From Morella rubra (taxonomy: Eukaryota; Streptophyta; Magnoliopsida; Fagales; Myricaceae): DNA of 64,000 nt. The notes beneath the pieces were generated by a model. It had not been told where the DNA came from. It did no database searches and saw only the letters and a program-made list of their open reading frames with translations. Below, piece after piece: positions 12,837 to 24,016 of the stretch (position 1 is the stretch's first letter; each line of letters starts with the position of its first letter). Location: NCBI GenBank assembly GCA_003952965.2, contig CM025849.1, positions 25,967,030 through 26,031,029 of the forward strand, in the 5' to 3' direction. The position numbers and the translations under genes were made by a program.

Positions 12837-15350
12837 TCAAACCCAATCATACATATATCTCAAACCCATATCCTTAATATGTTTCTCAAACACTTTCTGA
12901 GATAAAGGCTTTGTAAATGGATCAGCTAAATTATCAGCTGATGCAACCTTCACCATTGTGATATCACCTCTTGATATGATATCACGTATTAGGTGAAAAC
13001 GACGTTCTATGTGCTTCGTCCTTTGATGAGACCTTGGTTCCACTGCCTGTGCAATTGCACCATTGTTATCGCAGTATAAGGAAATAGGCGCCTCAATCGA
13101 AGGGACAACTTCAAGTTCTTGAATGAACTTGCGAATCCACACAGCTTCCTTTGCAGCTTCACTTGCAGCAACATATTCTGCCTCAGTTGTAGAATCAGCA
13201 GTAGTACTTTGCTTGAAACTTCTCCAACTGAATGCTCCTTTGCCAAGAAGGAACACAAACCCGGATGTTGATCTTCTATCATCAATGTCTGATTGAAAAT
13301 CCGAATCTGTATATCCCTGGACAGTCAGATCCTCACTACCATACACTAAGAAATAGTGTTTTGTATTTCTCAAATACCTGAGGATATGTTTTACTGCTGA
13401 CCAATGTTCTGGACCTGGATTGGATTGGTATCTACTCACAACGCTAACTGCGTGACTGATATCAGGTCTAGTACAAAGCATAGCATACATGAGACTCCCT
13501 ACAGCCGAAGCATAATGGCAGTTACTCATCTTCTCTCTTTCTTCAGGTGTTTTTGGACACATCTGCTTAGAGAGATGAATTCCATGTCTAAAGGGTAGAA
13601 ACCCTTTCTTGGAATTTACCATGCTAAATCTAGCCAATATCCTGTCAATATAATTGACCTGTGAGAGACCCAATAATCTCTTCTTTCGGTCTCTAAACAC
13701 TTTGATCCCGAGTATGTAGGATGCTTCCCCAAGGTCTTTCATTGAAAATTGGTTAGACAACCACATTTTCACAGATGACAAAGCCCCTACATCATTCCCA
13801 ATGAGTAGTATGTCATCTACATAAAGAACCAAAAAGGTGATAGCACTCCCACTAACCTTCTTGTAGACACAAGGTTCATCCATGTTTTGTGAGAAACCAA
13901 ACATTTTGATTGACTCATTAAAACGGATGTTCCAACAACGTGATGCTTGTTTTAGGCCATAAATGGATTTCTCCAATTTGCACACTTTTGATTCATTTTC
14001 CTGAGATATGAAACCTCTTGGCTGGTCCATATAAATTTCTTCATGGATGTACCCATTCAAGAATGCGGTTTTCACATCCATCTGCCATATCTCATAATCA
14101 TAGTATGCTGCAATTGCCAACAGAATCCTTATGGACTTTAGCATAGCTACTGGTGAAAAGGTTTCCTCATAATCAATACCAGCCTTTTGAGTATACCCTT
14201 TCGCTACCAGCCTAGCTTTAAAGGTCTCTACCTTTCCTGTTGGTCCAAGTTTCCTTTTGTAGACCCATTTGCAACCTATAGGCTTAATGCCTTCTGGTTT
14301 GTCTACCAAGGTCCATACCTTGTTGGAATACATGGAGTCCATCTCTGATTCCATGGCCACATGCCAATGCTTAGCATCTTTGTCTTTCACAGCCTCTGTA
14401 TAATCACAAGGATCAATCTCCAGTCCCTCAGAATCCATTTGATAAATCTCATTTAACAAACTGAATTTTACTGGAGGTCTTATAATCCTTTTACTACGAC
14501 GAGGCTCCTGTGTCTCAACAGGTTCAGTTTGATCAGTGGGAATAATCACTTGATCATCATTATTCTCATTCTGCTCAGTCACTGTACTATCTCTTTGCTC
14601 ATCAAGAGCAACTCTACTCTCAGTTTCATTCAAACTATAATCCTCTTCAAGAAAAGTAGCATTCCTGCTAACAAACACTTTGTTTTCATTTGGATTATAG
14701 AAGTAGAAACCAGTAGTCATTTTGGGATAGCCTACAAATAGGCACCTATCAGTCCTTGATCCCAGCTTATCCACATTAAACCTTTTAACATGAGCTGGAC
14801 AACCCCATATCTTAATATGATTTAGGCTTGGCTTCTTGCCAGTCCATAACTCATATGGGGTATTAGGAACTGATTTTGTAGGGATCCTGTTTAACAAGTA
14901 AACAGCGGTCTCCAAAGCATGTCCCCAAAATGATATAGGCAACTCAGATATGCTCATCATGGAACGAACCATATCCAATAGGGTTCTATTCCTTCTTTCT
15001 GCAACACCATTGTGCTGTGGTGTGCCTGGTGGTGTGAGTTGAGATATGATTCCATGATCTTTAAGATAAACTTTAAAATCATCCAAGAGGTATTCGCCTC
15101 CCCTATCGGAGCGAATCATTTTAATGGACTTTCCAATCTGTTTCTCAACTTCATTGTGGAATTCCTTGAACTTTTCAAAGGATTCCGATTTATGCTTCAT
15201 CAGGTATAGATAACCATACCTGGAATAATCATCAATGAAAGTAATGAAATAAGAGAAACCTCCTCTTGCCATATGGTTGAAGGGACCACAAACATCAGTA
15301 TGTATTAATCCTAATACTTCTGTGGCTCTAATTCCTTTTCCGTAAAAGGA
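12837..15350 (-). CDS. Copia pol: integrase, reverse transcriptase, RNase H
   Basis: An 811-codon frame from the first ATG at 15272; the frame is open further upstream to about 15350, so this ATG is internal rather than a true start. Order seen: integrase core ([18 protein letters not shown] of RSDRGGEY, then [18 protein letters not shown]), a [17 protein letters not shown] segment after the core, then reverse transcriptase ([19 protein letters not shown] with the first Asp, YVDDILLIG catalytic motif, [10 protein letters not shown]) and RNase H ([30 protein letters not shown]). All catalytic motifs are present and there is no internal stop. It acts in the cytoplasm in virus-like particles to copy and integrate the element. 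Confidence 0.93.
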   Translation of the reverse strand, partial: SFYGKGIRATEVLGLIHTDVCGPFNHMARGGFSYFITFIDDYSRYGYLYLMKHKSESFEKFKEFHNEVEKQIGKSIKMIRSDRGGEYLLDDFKVYLKDHGIISQLTPPGTPQHNGVAERRNRTLLDMVRSMMSISELPISFWGHALETAVYLLNRIPTKSVPNTPYELWTGKKPSLNHIKIWGCPAHVKRFNVDKLGSRTDRCLFVGYPKMTTGFYFYNPNENKVFVSRNATFLEEDYSLNETESRVALDEQRDSTVTEQNENNDDQVIIPTDQTEPVETQEPRRSKRIIRPPVKFSLLNEIYQMDSEGLEIDPCDYTEAVKDKDAKHWHVAMESEMDSMYSNKVWTLVDKPEGIKPIGCKWVYKRKLGPTGKVETFKARLVAKGYTQKAGIDYEETFSPVAMLKSIRILLAIAAYYDYEIWQMDVKTAFLNGYIHEEIYMDQPRGFISQENESKVCKLEKSIYGLKQASRCWNIRFNESIKMFGFSQNMDEPCVYKKVSGSAITFLVLYVDDILLIGNDVGALSSVKMWLSNQFSMKDLGEASYILGIKVFRDRKKRLLGLSQVNYIDRILARFSMVNSKKGFLPFRHGIHLSKQMCPKTPEEREKMSNCHYASAVGSLMYAMLCTRPDISHAVSVVSRYQSNPGPEHWSAVKHILRYLRNTKHYFLVYGSEDLTVQGYTDSDFQSDIDDRRSTSGFVFLLGKGAFSWRSFKQSTTADSTTEAEYVAASEAAKEAVWIRKFIQELEVVPSIEAPISLYCDNNGAIAQAVEPRSHQRTKHIERRFHLIRDIISRGDITMVKVASADNLADPFTKPLSQKVFEKHIKDMGLRYMYDWV

Positions 15351-16806
15351 CTTTTGTCATCTTTCCTTGCAAGCAGGGCTCACAGATTGGATAGGGCTCA
15401 ATTTTCAGAAATTGCAATGGCCCATCCCTTACCAATCTATTGATCCTATCAATATTGGCATGACCAAGTTTTAGATGCCACAAGTAAGTTGGATTAACAT
15501 CCCTTTTCCTCTTAAGGGATAACACACTGGAATCATCATTCTCAATATTATTCAAAGAATTATCAACATTCAAAAGATAAAGACCATCATAAATAATTCC
15601 AGAAGCAACAAATTTATTTTGAAATTTAATAACAAGCTTGGAATTGAAAAGAAATGAATATCCAGATAAAGCAAGTTTTGAAACAGAAATCAAATTTCTA
15701 CGAACTTCTGGAACATAAAGACAGTCTTCTAGAATCAAAATTCTATTATTAGATAATTCTAAACTAAAAACTCCGATGGCGGTCGCTGCAACAGTTGCAC
15801 CCGTCCCCATCTTAAGGATCAGCTCCCCTTCATGGAGCCTTCTGGTCTCCTTGAACCCCTGCAACATATTGCAGATGTGAGATGTAGAACCAGAATCCAC
15901 ACACCATGAATTAAACGGACCATCCATTAAATTCAATTCAATTACAAGCATATCAGATATACCTTCAGAAGGTTTGCCCTTTTTAAGAGAAGCTAAGTAA
16001 ACTCGGCAGTTTCTCTTCCAGTGACCGGGCTTGCCGCAATGGAAACAATTTCCTTTGCCTTTGTTCTTGTCACCTCCTTTGTTTCTTTGTTCACCTTGAA
16101 CATTCTTAGCTGCCTGATACCCCTTATTATTTTTCTTGAAGTTCTTAAACTTGGGTTTCAGTTTCATAGAGGCATTAGATTTCTCTGTGACCATCACAGT
16201 AGGTTTGTCCTTCTTGATGAGATCTTGAGCTGACTGCAACATATTGAGCAGCTCTGACAATGTCACACTCATCTTGTTCATATTGTAATTAAGGACAAAC
16301 TGATTAAAAGAATCAGGCAGAGATGAAAGAATGGCATCAACTTTTGTGTCACCATCCATCTCAGCTCCCAAAAAATCCAGTTCGTTGATGAAAGAAATCA
16401 TCTTCAAGACATGTTCCCGAACTGGGCTCCCTTCCACCATTTTGGTGGACATCAGATTCTTCATAGCAGTCTGCCTAGCAGATCTGCTCTGCTCTCCAAA
16501 CATTTCTTGGAGATGCAACATAGCGCCTGCAGCTGTAGCTATGCCCTCACAATCTTTCTGCAAAATATTTGAGATTGAGGCCATAATATAGCACTTTGCC
16601 ATATTATCATCATCATGCCACTTGTTAAAGACTCTCTTTTCTTCCTCAGTGGCATTGTTCAGGGCAAGCTCAGGTGTCTCAGAGGTGAGAACATAACCGA
16701 TCTTATCGGCTGAGAGAACAATCATAAGATTTCTCTTCCAATCAATATAATTCGGTCCTGTCAACCGATTGTCATCCAGAATCCTAGCCAAAGGATTAAA
16801 AGTCAT
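15328..16806 (-). CDS. Copia gag with zinc knuckle, protease and integrase zinc-binding start
   Basis: A 492-codon frame starting at ATG 16806. The first 200 residues are the Copia gag ([36 protein letters not shown]). A CCHC knuckle ([14 protein letters not shown], near residue 255) follows, then the aspartic protease active site DSGSTSHIC and the GAG-pre-integrase zinc-binding segment ([23 protein letters not shown]). The frame ends at 15328-15330 because of a one-base offset in an A-run on the - strand (T-run at 15352-15355), after which the homologous protein continues in the pol frame. Copia elements normally use one frame, so this is more likely a mutation than a programmed shift. Confidence 0.92.
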   Translation of the reverse strand: MTFNPLARILDDNRLTGPNYIDWKRNLMIVLSADKIGYVLTSETPELALNNATEEEKRVFNKWHDDDNMAKCYIMASISNILQKDCEGIATAAGAMLHLQEMFGEQSRSARQTAMKNLMSTKMVEGSPVREHVLKMISFINELDFLGAEMDGDTKVDAILSSLPDSFNQFVLNYNMNKMSVTLSELLNMLQSAQDLIKKDKPTVMVTEKSNASMKLKPKFKNFKKNNKGYQAAKNVQGEQRNKGGDKNKGKGNCFHCGKPGHWKRNCRVYLASLKKGKPSEGISDMLVIELNLMDGPFNSWCVDSGSTSHICNMLQGFKETRRLHEGELILKMGTGATVAATAIGVFSLELSNNRILILEDCLYVPEVRRNLISVSKLALSGYSFLFNSKLVIKFQNKFVASGIIYDGLYLLNVDNSLNNIENDDSSVLSLKRKRDVNPTYLWHLKLGHANIDRINRLVRDGPLQFLKIEPYPICEPCLQGKMTKVLLRKRN

Positions 16807-18154
16807 TTTTGAATCTGCAAAACAATTTCACATATATATTTTCCATTAGATTCAGGTTTTTGAAATACTAATGGTACCACCCATTCAAATAATAAACAGA
16901 TATATCAAATATATCGCAACAATGAGAAATATAACATTTATATTCATGACATTCTAAATGGGTATCGAGAACCTCTACCTTACATGCAACAACAATCCCA
17001 TTTTGGTTATCATTGTACATATCTTGTAAAGGCGAATAGCTACTATTCATCAATATTTACATCATATGCAAAATATTTTAAAATATTTGTGATTCTCGAT
17101 TTTCTTTTGGCCTACCTAAATAAACACATCTTATACTATTTTAGTACTTGCGTTTATTTGGTTTGTGCATTCCATTATCTAAGTGTGTTCCAAATTCTTG
17201 TGAGTTTATGTCACTATTTTAGTAGACACTCCCACTGAGATGTAGACACTTATCTTCCCAAGAGATAAACAAGAAAATTTTACGAAATTAAAATCGGTCT
17301 TATCCATTTTGGCTTCAACCAATTTTAATCAAGTAAAAACTCCTATTTATTGATAATAGAGACCATAGGAAAAATTACAATAATTAATCCTATTCAGCAC
17401 CCAAAATTGGAAGAAAAAATTCCTCCTTTTTTTTTTGGTCAACCGTTGACCGTTGACCGACCGTTGACCGGTCAAACGGTCAACCGGGCCAGACCGGTCA
17501 AACCGGTCGGACCCTTGTAGACCGGTCCAGCTTGGCGCGTGGGCTGGGTTGTGAACCCAGCCCGGCCCAAGTATTGGGTGGGCTCCGAGCCCACCCATCC
17601 CGCGAATTGGGCTGGGCTCCGAGCCCAGCCAACCCTTGGGTTGGGCTGGGTTATAACCCAGCCCAATACACCCTTCCTTTCCTTTTTTTTTTTTTTGACC
17701 CAGCCCAACTTTTGGGCTGGGCTTCTAGCCTTGGGCCGGGTAGGGCAACAGTTGCCCTACCCGAGGCCCAAGCATTTGACCCAGGGCATCTCAATGCCCT
17801 GGGCGCCGCTGGCCCCTTGCAGGAATGCAAGGTTGGCCTGCGGCCAGCCTCCACGGCTGGCGCCATCCGGCCAGCCACCGGCCGGAATGGCGCCGGCCAG
17901 ACTCCGGCGGCACTGTTCATCACGTGAACAGTTTTTTTTTTTTTTTTTTTTTAAAAAAAACATGCCAAACGTTACTGTTCATAACTCACAAAAATTTTAT
18001 AGAACAAAAACCGTGAACAGTAAACGAATTGTCATACAATAAAATTATGTACTATTCATAATAATGCGTGAACAGTAATTAGAAAGGGTTTTGGCTTTTG
18101 ATTCTCAATCAAAAATTAGCAAGGTTCATATAATCCAACAATTGCAATCATACG
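16807..18154 (-). other. Copia 5' leader with a GC-rich palindromic block
   Basis: About 1.35 kb between the primer binding site and gag. The part 17440-17930 is strikingly GC-rich compared with all surrounding DNA. It contains repeats of GTTGACCG/CCGGTCAA, many copies of GGGCTGGG/CCCAGCCC and a perfect 26 bp palindrome at 17641-17666 centred on TTATAA. T- and A-runs flank the block (17684-17697, 17931-17960). Open frames across this block are composition artefacts. Confidence 0.75.
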
Positions 18155-18172
18155 AACCTGGCTCTGATACCA
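18155..18172 (-). other. Primer binding site (initiator tRNA-Met) of the Copia element
   Basis: The + strand reads AACCTGGCTCTGATACCA, identical to the 3' end of plant initiator tRNA-Met, so the - strand genome RNA pairs with it over 18 bases. One base separates it from the 5' LTR. This fixes element orientation as -. Confidence 0.95.
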
Positions 18173-18173
18173 C

Positions 18174-18737
18174 TGATAGTTTATGCGGAATTAAACTAAA
18201 TAAATAACATGTTTTCAACAAAACATCTATCAGGAATATAATCGCAATTTCGGATTCGATTACTTACCTTGATATAGTAATTCGGGAATCCACAAGTTTC
18301 AACCCGCTTCACGATCCAATCCAAAGCTCCAGCATTCAGAATAATAATAGCAACACAAATGTCTTGCCTCCTAAGGGATTTATGTCACTCTCTCATGTTA
18401 GGGATTTCTCTAATAGGTTCTGATGGCCAACCCCTTGAATATAACAGTTATATTTATAGGCCTTGGGAAACCCTAGAGAGAGCATGAGACATAGGATCCT
18501 TAGGGATCTCAAATTCCAGCCGTAGGATTAAACTGAAGAACTCTTCTTCTAATAAAATTAGGGCTTCTACTAATTACAATCAAGTCCATCAACATATTGT
18601 AATTGACCCCTGAAATTTGAGATTATTGCAAATATGCCCCTTTTACATACAATTAATTCCTTCCACCAAACTATATTCCATATGAGATATTAGGACTGGA
18701 TTACTCATTTGGTTATCGAGGGCACATAATTCTAACA
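18174..18737 (-). repeat. 5' LTR of the Copia element
   Basis: Nearly identical to 11505-12069. Its outer end adjoins the ATAAT duplication inside the RLP frame. The first bases of this LTR supply the last eight codons and the TAA stop (18713-18715) of the truncated RLP reading frame. Confidence 0.95.
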
Positions 18738-20806
18738 ATAATGTCCTTGTCTCCCTTGTTGCCAGAGATATGGGCGCACTCATTTAGAAGTGGAGGGCCA
18801 CAAAGTCCAGGATTGCCCTCATACGCAGAGGCGTCGAAGGTCTGGAGTTGAGTGCCTGATGGTATTGCTCCGTAGAGTTTATTGTTTGCAACGCTAAAAT
18901 TATTCAAGAAATGCAGATTAGCTAGTGATGCTGGTATTTCGCCGGAGAAGTGATTTTCAGAGAGGTCCAGTACTTCCAAATGTGTAAGCTCGGATATTTG
19001 GAATGGAATCTTGCCTGAGAGGTTGTTATCATTAAGTTCCAAATTACGAAGCTGCTTCAAACGACCAATCTCAATGGGGATGATGCCACTAAGATTGTTG
19101 TTCGCAATGCATATTGCTCCCCCGAATTGGAACAAGGAATTGTACTCACTACCGCCATTGGATCTGCTACCGTAAATTGCTAAATCCAAAGAATTATGGT
19201 CTGCAAGGGTCTGTGGTGATACCAATGCTGGTAATGCACAAAGGTCCTTCGGAAATTCACCAGAAATGAGGTTATCACTCAAGTCCAAATTGAAGAGCCT
19301 TGCAAGGGTCGAGAACCAACCAGGGATAGAACCGCTGATACGATTGGACCCAAGAGACAGAACTTCTAAATTCTTGATCTTGGATAGCCATAGAGGGATT
19401 CGACCACTCAGTTGGCAATCTCCAAGACTAAGAAATCGGAGATTTTCGAAACCACTAAGACCAACTATGCTATCGTTGGCCGGCATTGCTTCTTGCAAAA
19501 AGTTGCCTGTAAGAATGAGTACTTTGAGAGCCTTACAATGCCCCAGAATCTTGATTGTTGCTGTGATGTTGGTTAGCCCGTTGTAACCAAGAGAAAGGAA
19601 AGATAAAAAATTCAACTGAACTACATCACTTCGAATATCAACATTTAGTGGGTTACAGGTAAGTCGGATTGCTCTTAAAGACTTGCATGAGTAAAGATTC
19701 ATGCAAAGACTTGTTGGGAAGTTACCAGTGAAGTGATTGCTCAATAGGTCAATCACAGCAAGTTTATGAAGATTTGAGAAATTAAGGGTAGAGATCTCTC
19801 CTTCAAATGAATTAATCGCTAGATCCAACTTATAGAGATTTGTGCAATTAAACAAAGATGGGGGTAGAGCACCTTGGAAGGAGTTCCTACGAAGGACCAG
19901 GTGTTTCAACTGGGAGAGCTTTCCAATGTTAATAGGTAGCTTGCCACTGAAATTATTGCCACATAAATCAAGCTTGTTGAGTTTTGTAAGGTTGATGATG
20001 TCATCCCCAATGAGTCCTGAAAGCTGAAAATTGTAACGTAGGGAAATTTCTTCTAAGCTTGCTGCACTATATAAATCGATCGGAAGCGGTCCGACCAGAG
20101 AGTTGAAACCCGCCCAGAAAGTCTTTAGCTTGGAACACCCCCCAAGTCCAACAGGAATTTGGCCACTGTGATGGTTAAAAGAGAAATCAAGGTGCAGAAT
20201 AGAGAAAGAATTGTTGCAAAGGGAGGAGGGAAGAGGGCCCGTGAAACTATTGTGACTGACATTGAGCACGGTCAACTTCCATGCATGCTGGATGAAGACG
20301 GACTGGATCTCCCCAATAAAGCGATTGCTAGATATGTCAAGCATTTCGATGGATGCACGCCAACCATGAGAGGAGACATTAGATAGCATTATTGATGATA
20401 TATCTCCAACTAGATGGTTATAACTCAAATCAAGAATCTTGAGTTTATTCATGGATGAAAACAATCCGGCAGGAAGAGAGCCTGAAAGTGAATTGTTGGA
20501 GAGATTGAGGTGTGAGATATGCGTGAGGTTTCCAAGAAATGGAGATATACTCCCTCGGAGACCTTTAGAGGGTAACCAAATATGGGTGATATGACCTCTG
20601 TGATCACAAGAAATACCTTCCCAATGGCAACAATCAGTGGAAGACCAATTTAAAAGAGAGGAGGAGGTGTTGAGTGATAACGATAAGAGAGAGTTGCGAT
20701 TCATTTGATCGCATGCATGATTCAAGGAGAAAATAATAAAAATTAACAAGAGGCAGAGGAGATCACGAGGCTTAAAGCACGGCATGGTTCTTGCTTGATA
20801 TCTCAT
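18713..20806 (-). pseudogene. LRR receptor-like protein ectodomain, truncated by Copia insertion
   Basis: Plant RLP resembling the ectodomains of the PSY1R/PSKR/RLP2 group. The frame opens at 20806, but a TATA box (CTATAAATA, 20825-20833 on -) is so close that the second ATG at 20785 is the likelier start. Then come a hydrophobic signal peptide (LLCLLLIFIIFSLNHA), the LRR N-cap with paired cysteines (CCHWEGISC), about 20 leucine-rich repeats of the LxxLxLxxNxLSGxIP type, an island-like interruption near GSRSNGGSEYNS, and a C-cap (GNPGLCGPPLLNEC). The last native residues are NKGDKDI; eight LTR-encoded residues and a stop follow. The transmembrane tail is at 11289-11504. Without it the product would be a secreted ectodomain. 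No other lesion is seen. Ligand unknown. Confidence 0.93.
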
Positions 20807-20824
20807 ACTAGAAGAAGCTATAGT

Positions 20825-20833
20825 TATTTATAG
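20825..20833 (-). promoter_or_regulatory. TATA box of the RLP gene
   Basis: CTATAAATA on the - strand, 40-48 bp before the ATG at 20785 and only 19-27 bp before the ATG at 20806. A start site about 30 bp downstream would exclude the upstream ATG. Confidence 0.5.
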
Positions 20834-21157
20834 CTAGTCATCACCTATATGCAAATGGGGAGAGCGATACCCGTGGAAATTTGCCTGGAAAATGTGTTGT
20901 AGAGTACTCTCATGATTGCGATTCAAAATACATTAGTGAGTATCGGATCATTAAGTTGTTATTCCTCTCAAAATCAATTGATGTCAAGAGAGTGTTGCCT
21001 AAGTCTTTTATGGCATTCAACATAACATCCAACGGACTTATTCTGAGAGCGCTCGCAAAGAGCGACATTATGGACTCCAACAATTCTTCCTCCCTCACAA
21101 TGAGGCTCTCGCAACTTGTCTATTGCATTTATTTTTGAGTAATTCGTCTACAGGTGT
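20834..21157. other. RLP upstream region
   Basis: 5' flank of the RLP gene. Its first 100 bp recur, degraded, at 44285-44395 with the duplicated 5' end of the gene. The end 21120-21156 (TATTGCATTTATTTTTGAGT...) closely matches about 35 bp in a kinesin intron at 1538-1571. A 62-codon - frame (20910-21098) has no family I recognise. Confidence 0.5.
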
Positions 21158-22740
21158 GGTTTCCATCACCAGCTTGATTTAAGAGTTTTGCTTTGCACCC
21201 AAAATAGGAAGGCCTCCAAAATTTATGTTTTTCTCTATAGGCCTATTTTTAAAACTGGTAAATATTAAGATAGTCATTAATGTACGAATTAAATATGTAA
21301 TCTCTTGGTTTATGTGGAGATTAATTAGATCTTTAACAAAAAAGAATGTGGCCTATAACATCACCTTGATTTAAGAGTTTCACAAGCCATTAACTACTTT
21401 CTTGCTTGCCGTTTATACCATTTGATACAAATAATATGACTTATAAAATCTCTTTTATTTGGGAGATTTGCCAAACATCAACTAAGCTTAATTACTGACC
21501 TTTTGTACCATAATTACTACCTGTAGTCAATTTTCTACTGATTCTAGCATAAATGCACTTAACAATTTAAAAAACTTTTATTTTATATATTTTATTTTGA
21601 AATAATATTTTGTACTATTTTACAAAAGGTCTCACTGTAAGAGTCTCGCCATAAGACCCCAGTTGACATTGACCCGCCCTTGAAGTATTCTCCCATTCTC
21701 CGTCTAACACGCCAAAAACTGGAACGACGTGTGCAAGATTTCTTCCTTTTTGAGCAAGTGTCAACTCCATGTTCACTGAAAAATCCAGTGTTGTCTATTC
21801 ATGTCTCCCACGCGAGTTCTCTGAAAACAGCAAGAAATTTCTTCACCAAGACAGAAAAAAAAAAAAGAAATTTCTTCGACTTCAGCGCTTACTTGGAGTC
21901 ATTAGATGCGATTACGTCGTATTCTCCCATTATCATAAAAACTGGAACGACTCCCATGTCTAACACGCCAAAAACTGGAACGACATGTGCAAGATTTCTT
22001 CCTTTTTGAGCAAGTGTCAACACCATGTTCACTGAAAAATCCTGTGTTGTCTATTCATGTCTCCCACGCGAGTTCTCTGAAAACAACAAGAAATTTCTTC
22101 ACCAAGACAGAAAAAAAAAAACAAAAATTTCTTCGACTTCAGCGCTTACTTGGAGTCGTCGATTAAAATCATTCATAAAATTCTCGTGATATATCATTCA
22201 TCTTCTTTATCATTACAAGAAAGGCTAAAATAATATTCGTGTATACGTGGATTGATGTTTTCTCGTAAACGTCCATGACGTAAGTTTTTTTTTTGTCCCA
22301 CCATTTATTACTTATGTCCATTTGTTGACTTTTCATCTATAAGCTCACAGAATTTGTTGACGTGACCATATCAATATTAATAAAATAGTATCAAGTCATT
22401 CACAATTTTTTGAAATAATTAAAAAGCCTTCTGCTGCATCAATTAAAACAAAAACCATCTTCGTTTACTATCCACATTTACTTTTGAAAATAGACTAAGT
22501 ATAACTTTCTCTTATTAGTTTTTTTTTTATCTTAATAAACAATTCGTGAATATCTCAATAATTTTGATAAATCACGTTAGCAAATTTGGTCAACTTATGA
22601 ACGGAAGGTCTATAGAGGGGCATAACTCGAAAATGGATTATATCGTAAAAATGGCAAGACAAAAAAAAAACTTATCCTAAAAATATTTCTGAAAAGATAT
22701 CAAACTATGGGTACACGTATATTTTTTTAGCCTTACAAGA
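21158..22740 (+). repeat. Right copy (B) of the direct repeat flanking the RLP locus
   Basis: Matches 8576-9790 in the same orientation. It is longer because of an internal duplication at about 21702-22160 and other small indels. No coding potential is seen. Confidence 0.85.
21702..22170 (+). repeat. Tandem duplication of about 256 bp inside copy B
   Basis: The stretch starting GTCTAACACGCCAAAAACTGG at 21702 starts again at 21958. Both units contain AAGATTTCTTCCTTTTTGAGC, the poly-A stretch after CACCAAGACAG, and CTTCAGCGCTTACTTGGAGTC. Copy A has one unit only, so the duplication post-dates the split of A and B. Confidence 0.85.
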
Positions 22741-23570
22741 AATAAGGACAACGGCACGCGTTTTAATTTGTTCAAAGCCTCTCGTCAGTGAAGCAACACG
22801 TCCGTCGTCCCAAAAAAAGGAATCTCTTAACAATGAATGGGCTAGACTAAACAGAGTAATAGAGGAAGGAAGGAACCCCATTAGATGCGTAGTCTAATTA
22901 GAAGTCTTCAGAATTAATTAACTTGACAGGTCAAAACAATTGATCAGTCAAAATTGGCAACCAACGTACGTTTTTGTGTGAATTACAAACAAATATGTAC
23001 ATGTTACAACAACCAGAAAATATATATATGTCAAACTCTGAACTGCACGTATATGTAAAATTACGTAAACTATATGTGCAAGTACTTTTTTTGTTTTATG
23101 TTCTTGAACTTATTGAAGTTTCCCAAATTAGTCGGACGTCACTAGTTCAGCCAACAATAGGCCACATTTGGTTAATGATTTTAAAAACGTTTTTTTTTGT
23201 TCAATTTTAAAAATGTTTTCAATCGAAACATGATTTTTTCACACAAAAAACATTTCAATCCTCAATAATTTTTTTTTTTTAATCTAATTACTGCCCTCAA
23301 TTTTTGTGAAAAACAACACAAAAAAAACTTTTTCGAAAACCAAAAAAAAACTCTCACAAAAATCTTTATCCAAACATATTTTTTTTTATATTCACGTTCT
23401 CCAAGAGAATAAATTTTAAAAACTTTCTCTTTCCAAACATTATTTCTGTGGATCCCACCATTCTCACAAACACTTAAAAAAACAAAATCTCAAAAATTTT
23501 TCTTAATCATTACACAAAAAACGTTTTCAAAATCAAACCAAACATAACCTATAGATTTTTAGGACGGGAG
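22741..23570. other. AT-rich intergenic DNA, no gene seen
   Basis: Low-complexity A/T stretches dominate 23170-23540. No supported feature. Confidence 0.5.
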
Positions 23571-24016
23571 GAGGAGTCTGATCTAGGACGTACGGGATCA
23601 CATTCGTAGTAGTTATTATTCTTTCCCTATCTTCCACGCTTAATTAAGTCGTGATGAATTGTCTGCGATGGTCCTCGTCCATGTTAACACCACTAGTCAT
23701 ACCCCTAATATATGATTTGGCAATGTGGAGGAGGAGTCTGATCTAGGATGTACGGGTTACATTTGTAGTCATTATTATTCTTTCCCTGTTTTCCACGCTT
23801 AATTAAGTCGTGATGAATTGTCTCGATGGTTCCCGTCCATGTTAACACCACTAGTCATACCCCTTATATATGATTTGGCAATGTGGAGAAGGAGTTTGAT
23901 CTAGGACGTACGGGTCACACTCGTAGAAGTTATTATTCTTTCCCTATTTTTCAGCTTAATTAAGTCGTGATGAATTATTTGTGATGGTCCCCGTCCATGT
24001 TAACACCACTAGTCAA
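23571..24016 (+). repeat. Three tandem copies of a 160 bp unit
   Basis: Units start at 23571, 23731 and 23889 (GAGGAGTCTGATCTAGGA and variants), each with TATTATTCTTTCCCT, CTTAATTAAGTCGTGATGAATT and CATGTTAACACCACTAGTCA. They are about 90% alike by eye. The third unit ends near 24016. Non-coding. Confidence 0.92.

Larger units (their letters stand above)
11505..18737 (-). mobile_element. Complete Copia LTR retrotransposon inserted in the RLP gene
   Basis: 7,233 bp element on -, with LTRs of 565 bp (11505-12069) and 564 bp (18174-18737), a tRNA-iMet primer binding site, a polypurine tract, gag and pol. The five bases before it (11500-11504) and after it (18738-18742) are both ATAAT, a perfect target-site duplication. 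The two LTRs differ by about five substitutions and a one-base indel that I could find, so insertion is recent on a genomic time scale. Domain order protease-integrase-reverse transcriptase-RNase H defines Ty1/Copia. A one-base frame offset between gag and pol suggests that this copy is not autonomous. Confidence 0.97.

Noticed and set aside
17532-18042. Overlapping open frames on both strands of 63-167 codons in the GC-rich block
   Set aside because: Low-complexity Pro/Gly/Ala/Trp translation caused by GGGCTGGG repeats; several frames are open at once, a composition effect.
18155-18172. Sequence identical to the end of initiator tRNA-Met
   Set aside because: It is only the 18 bp primer binding site beside an LTR; no tRNA body is present.
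11505-18737. Possible endogenous pararetrovirus
   Set aside because: Integrase precedes reverse transcriptase, LTRs and a 5 bp target duplication are present, and there is no movement or coat gene; this is Copia.
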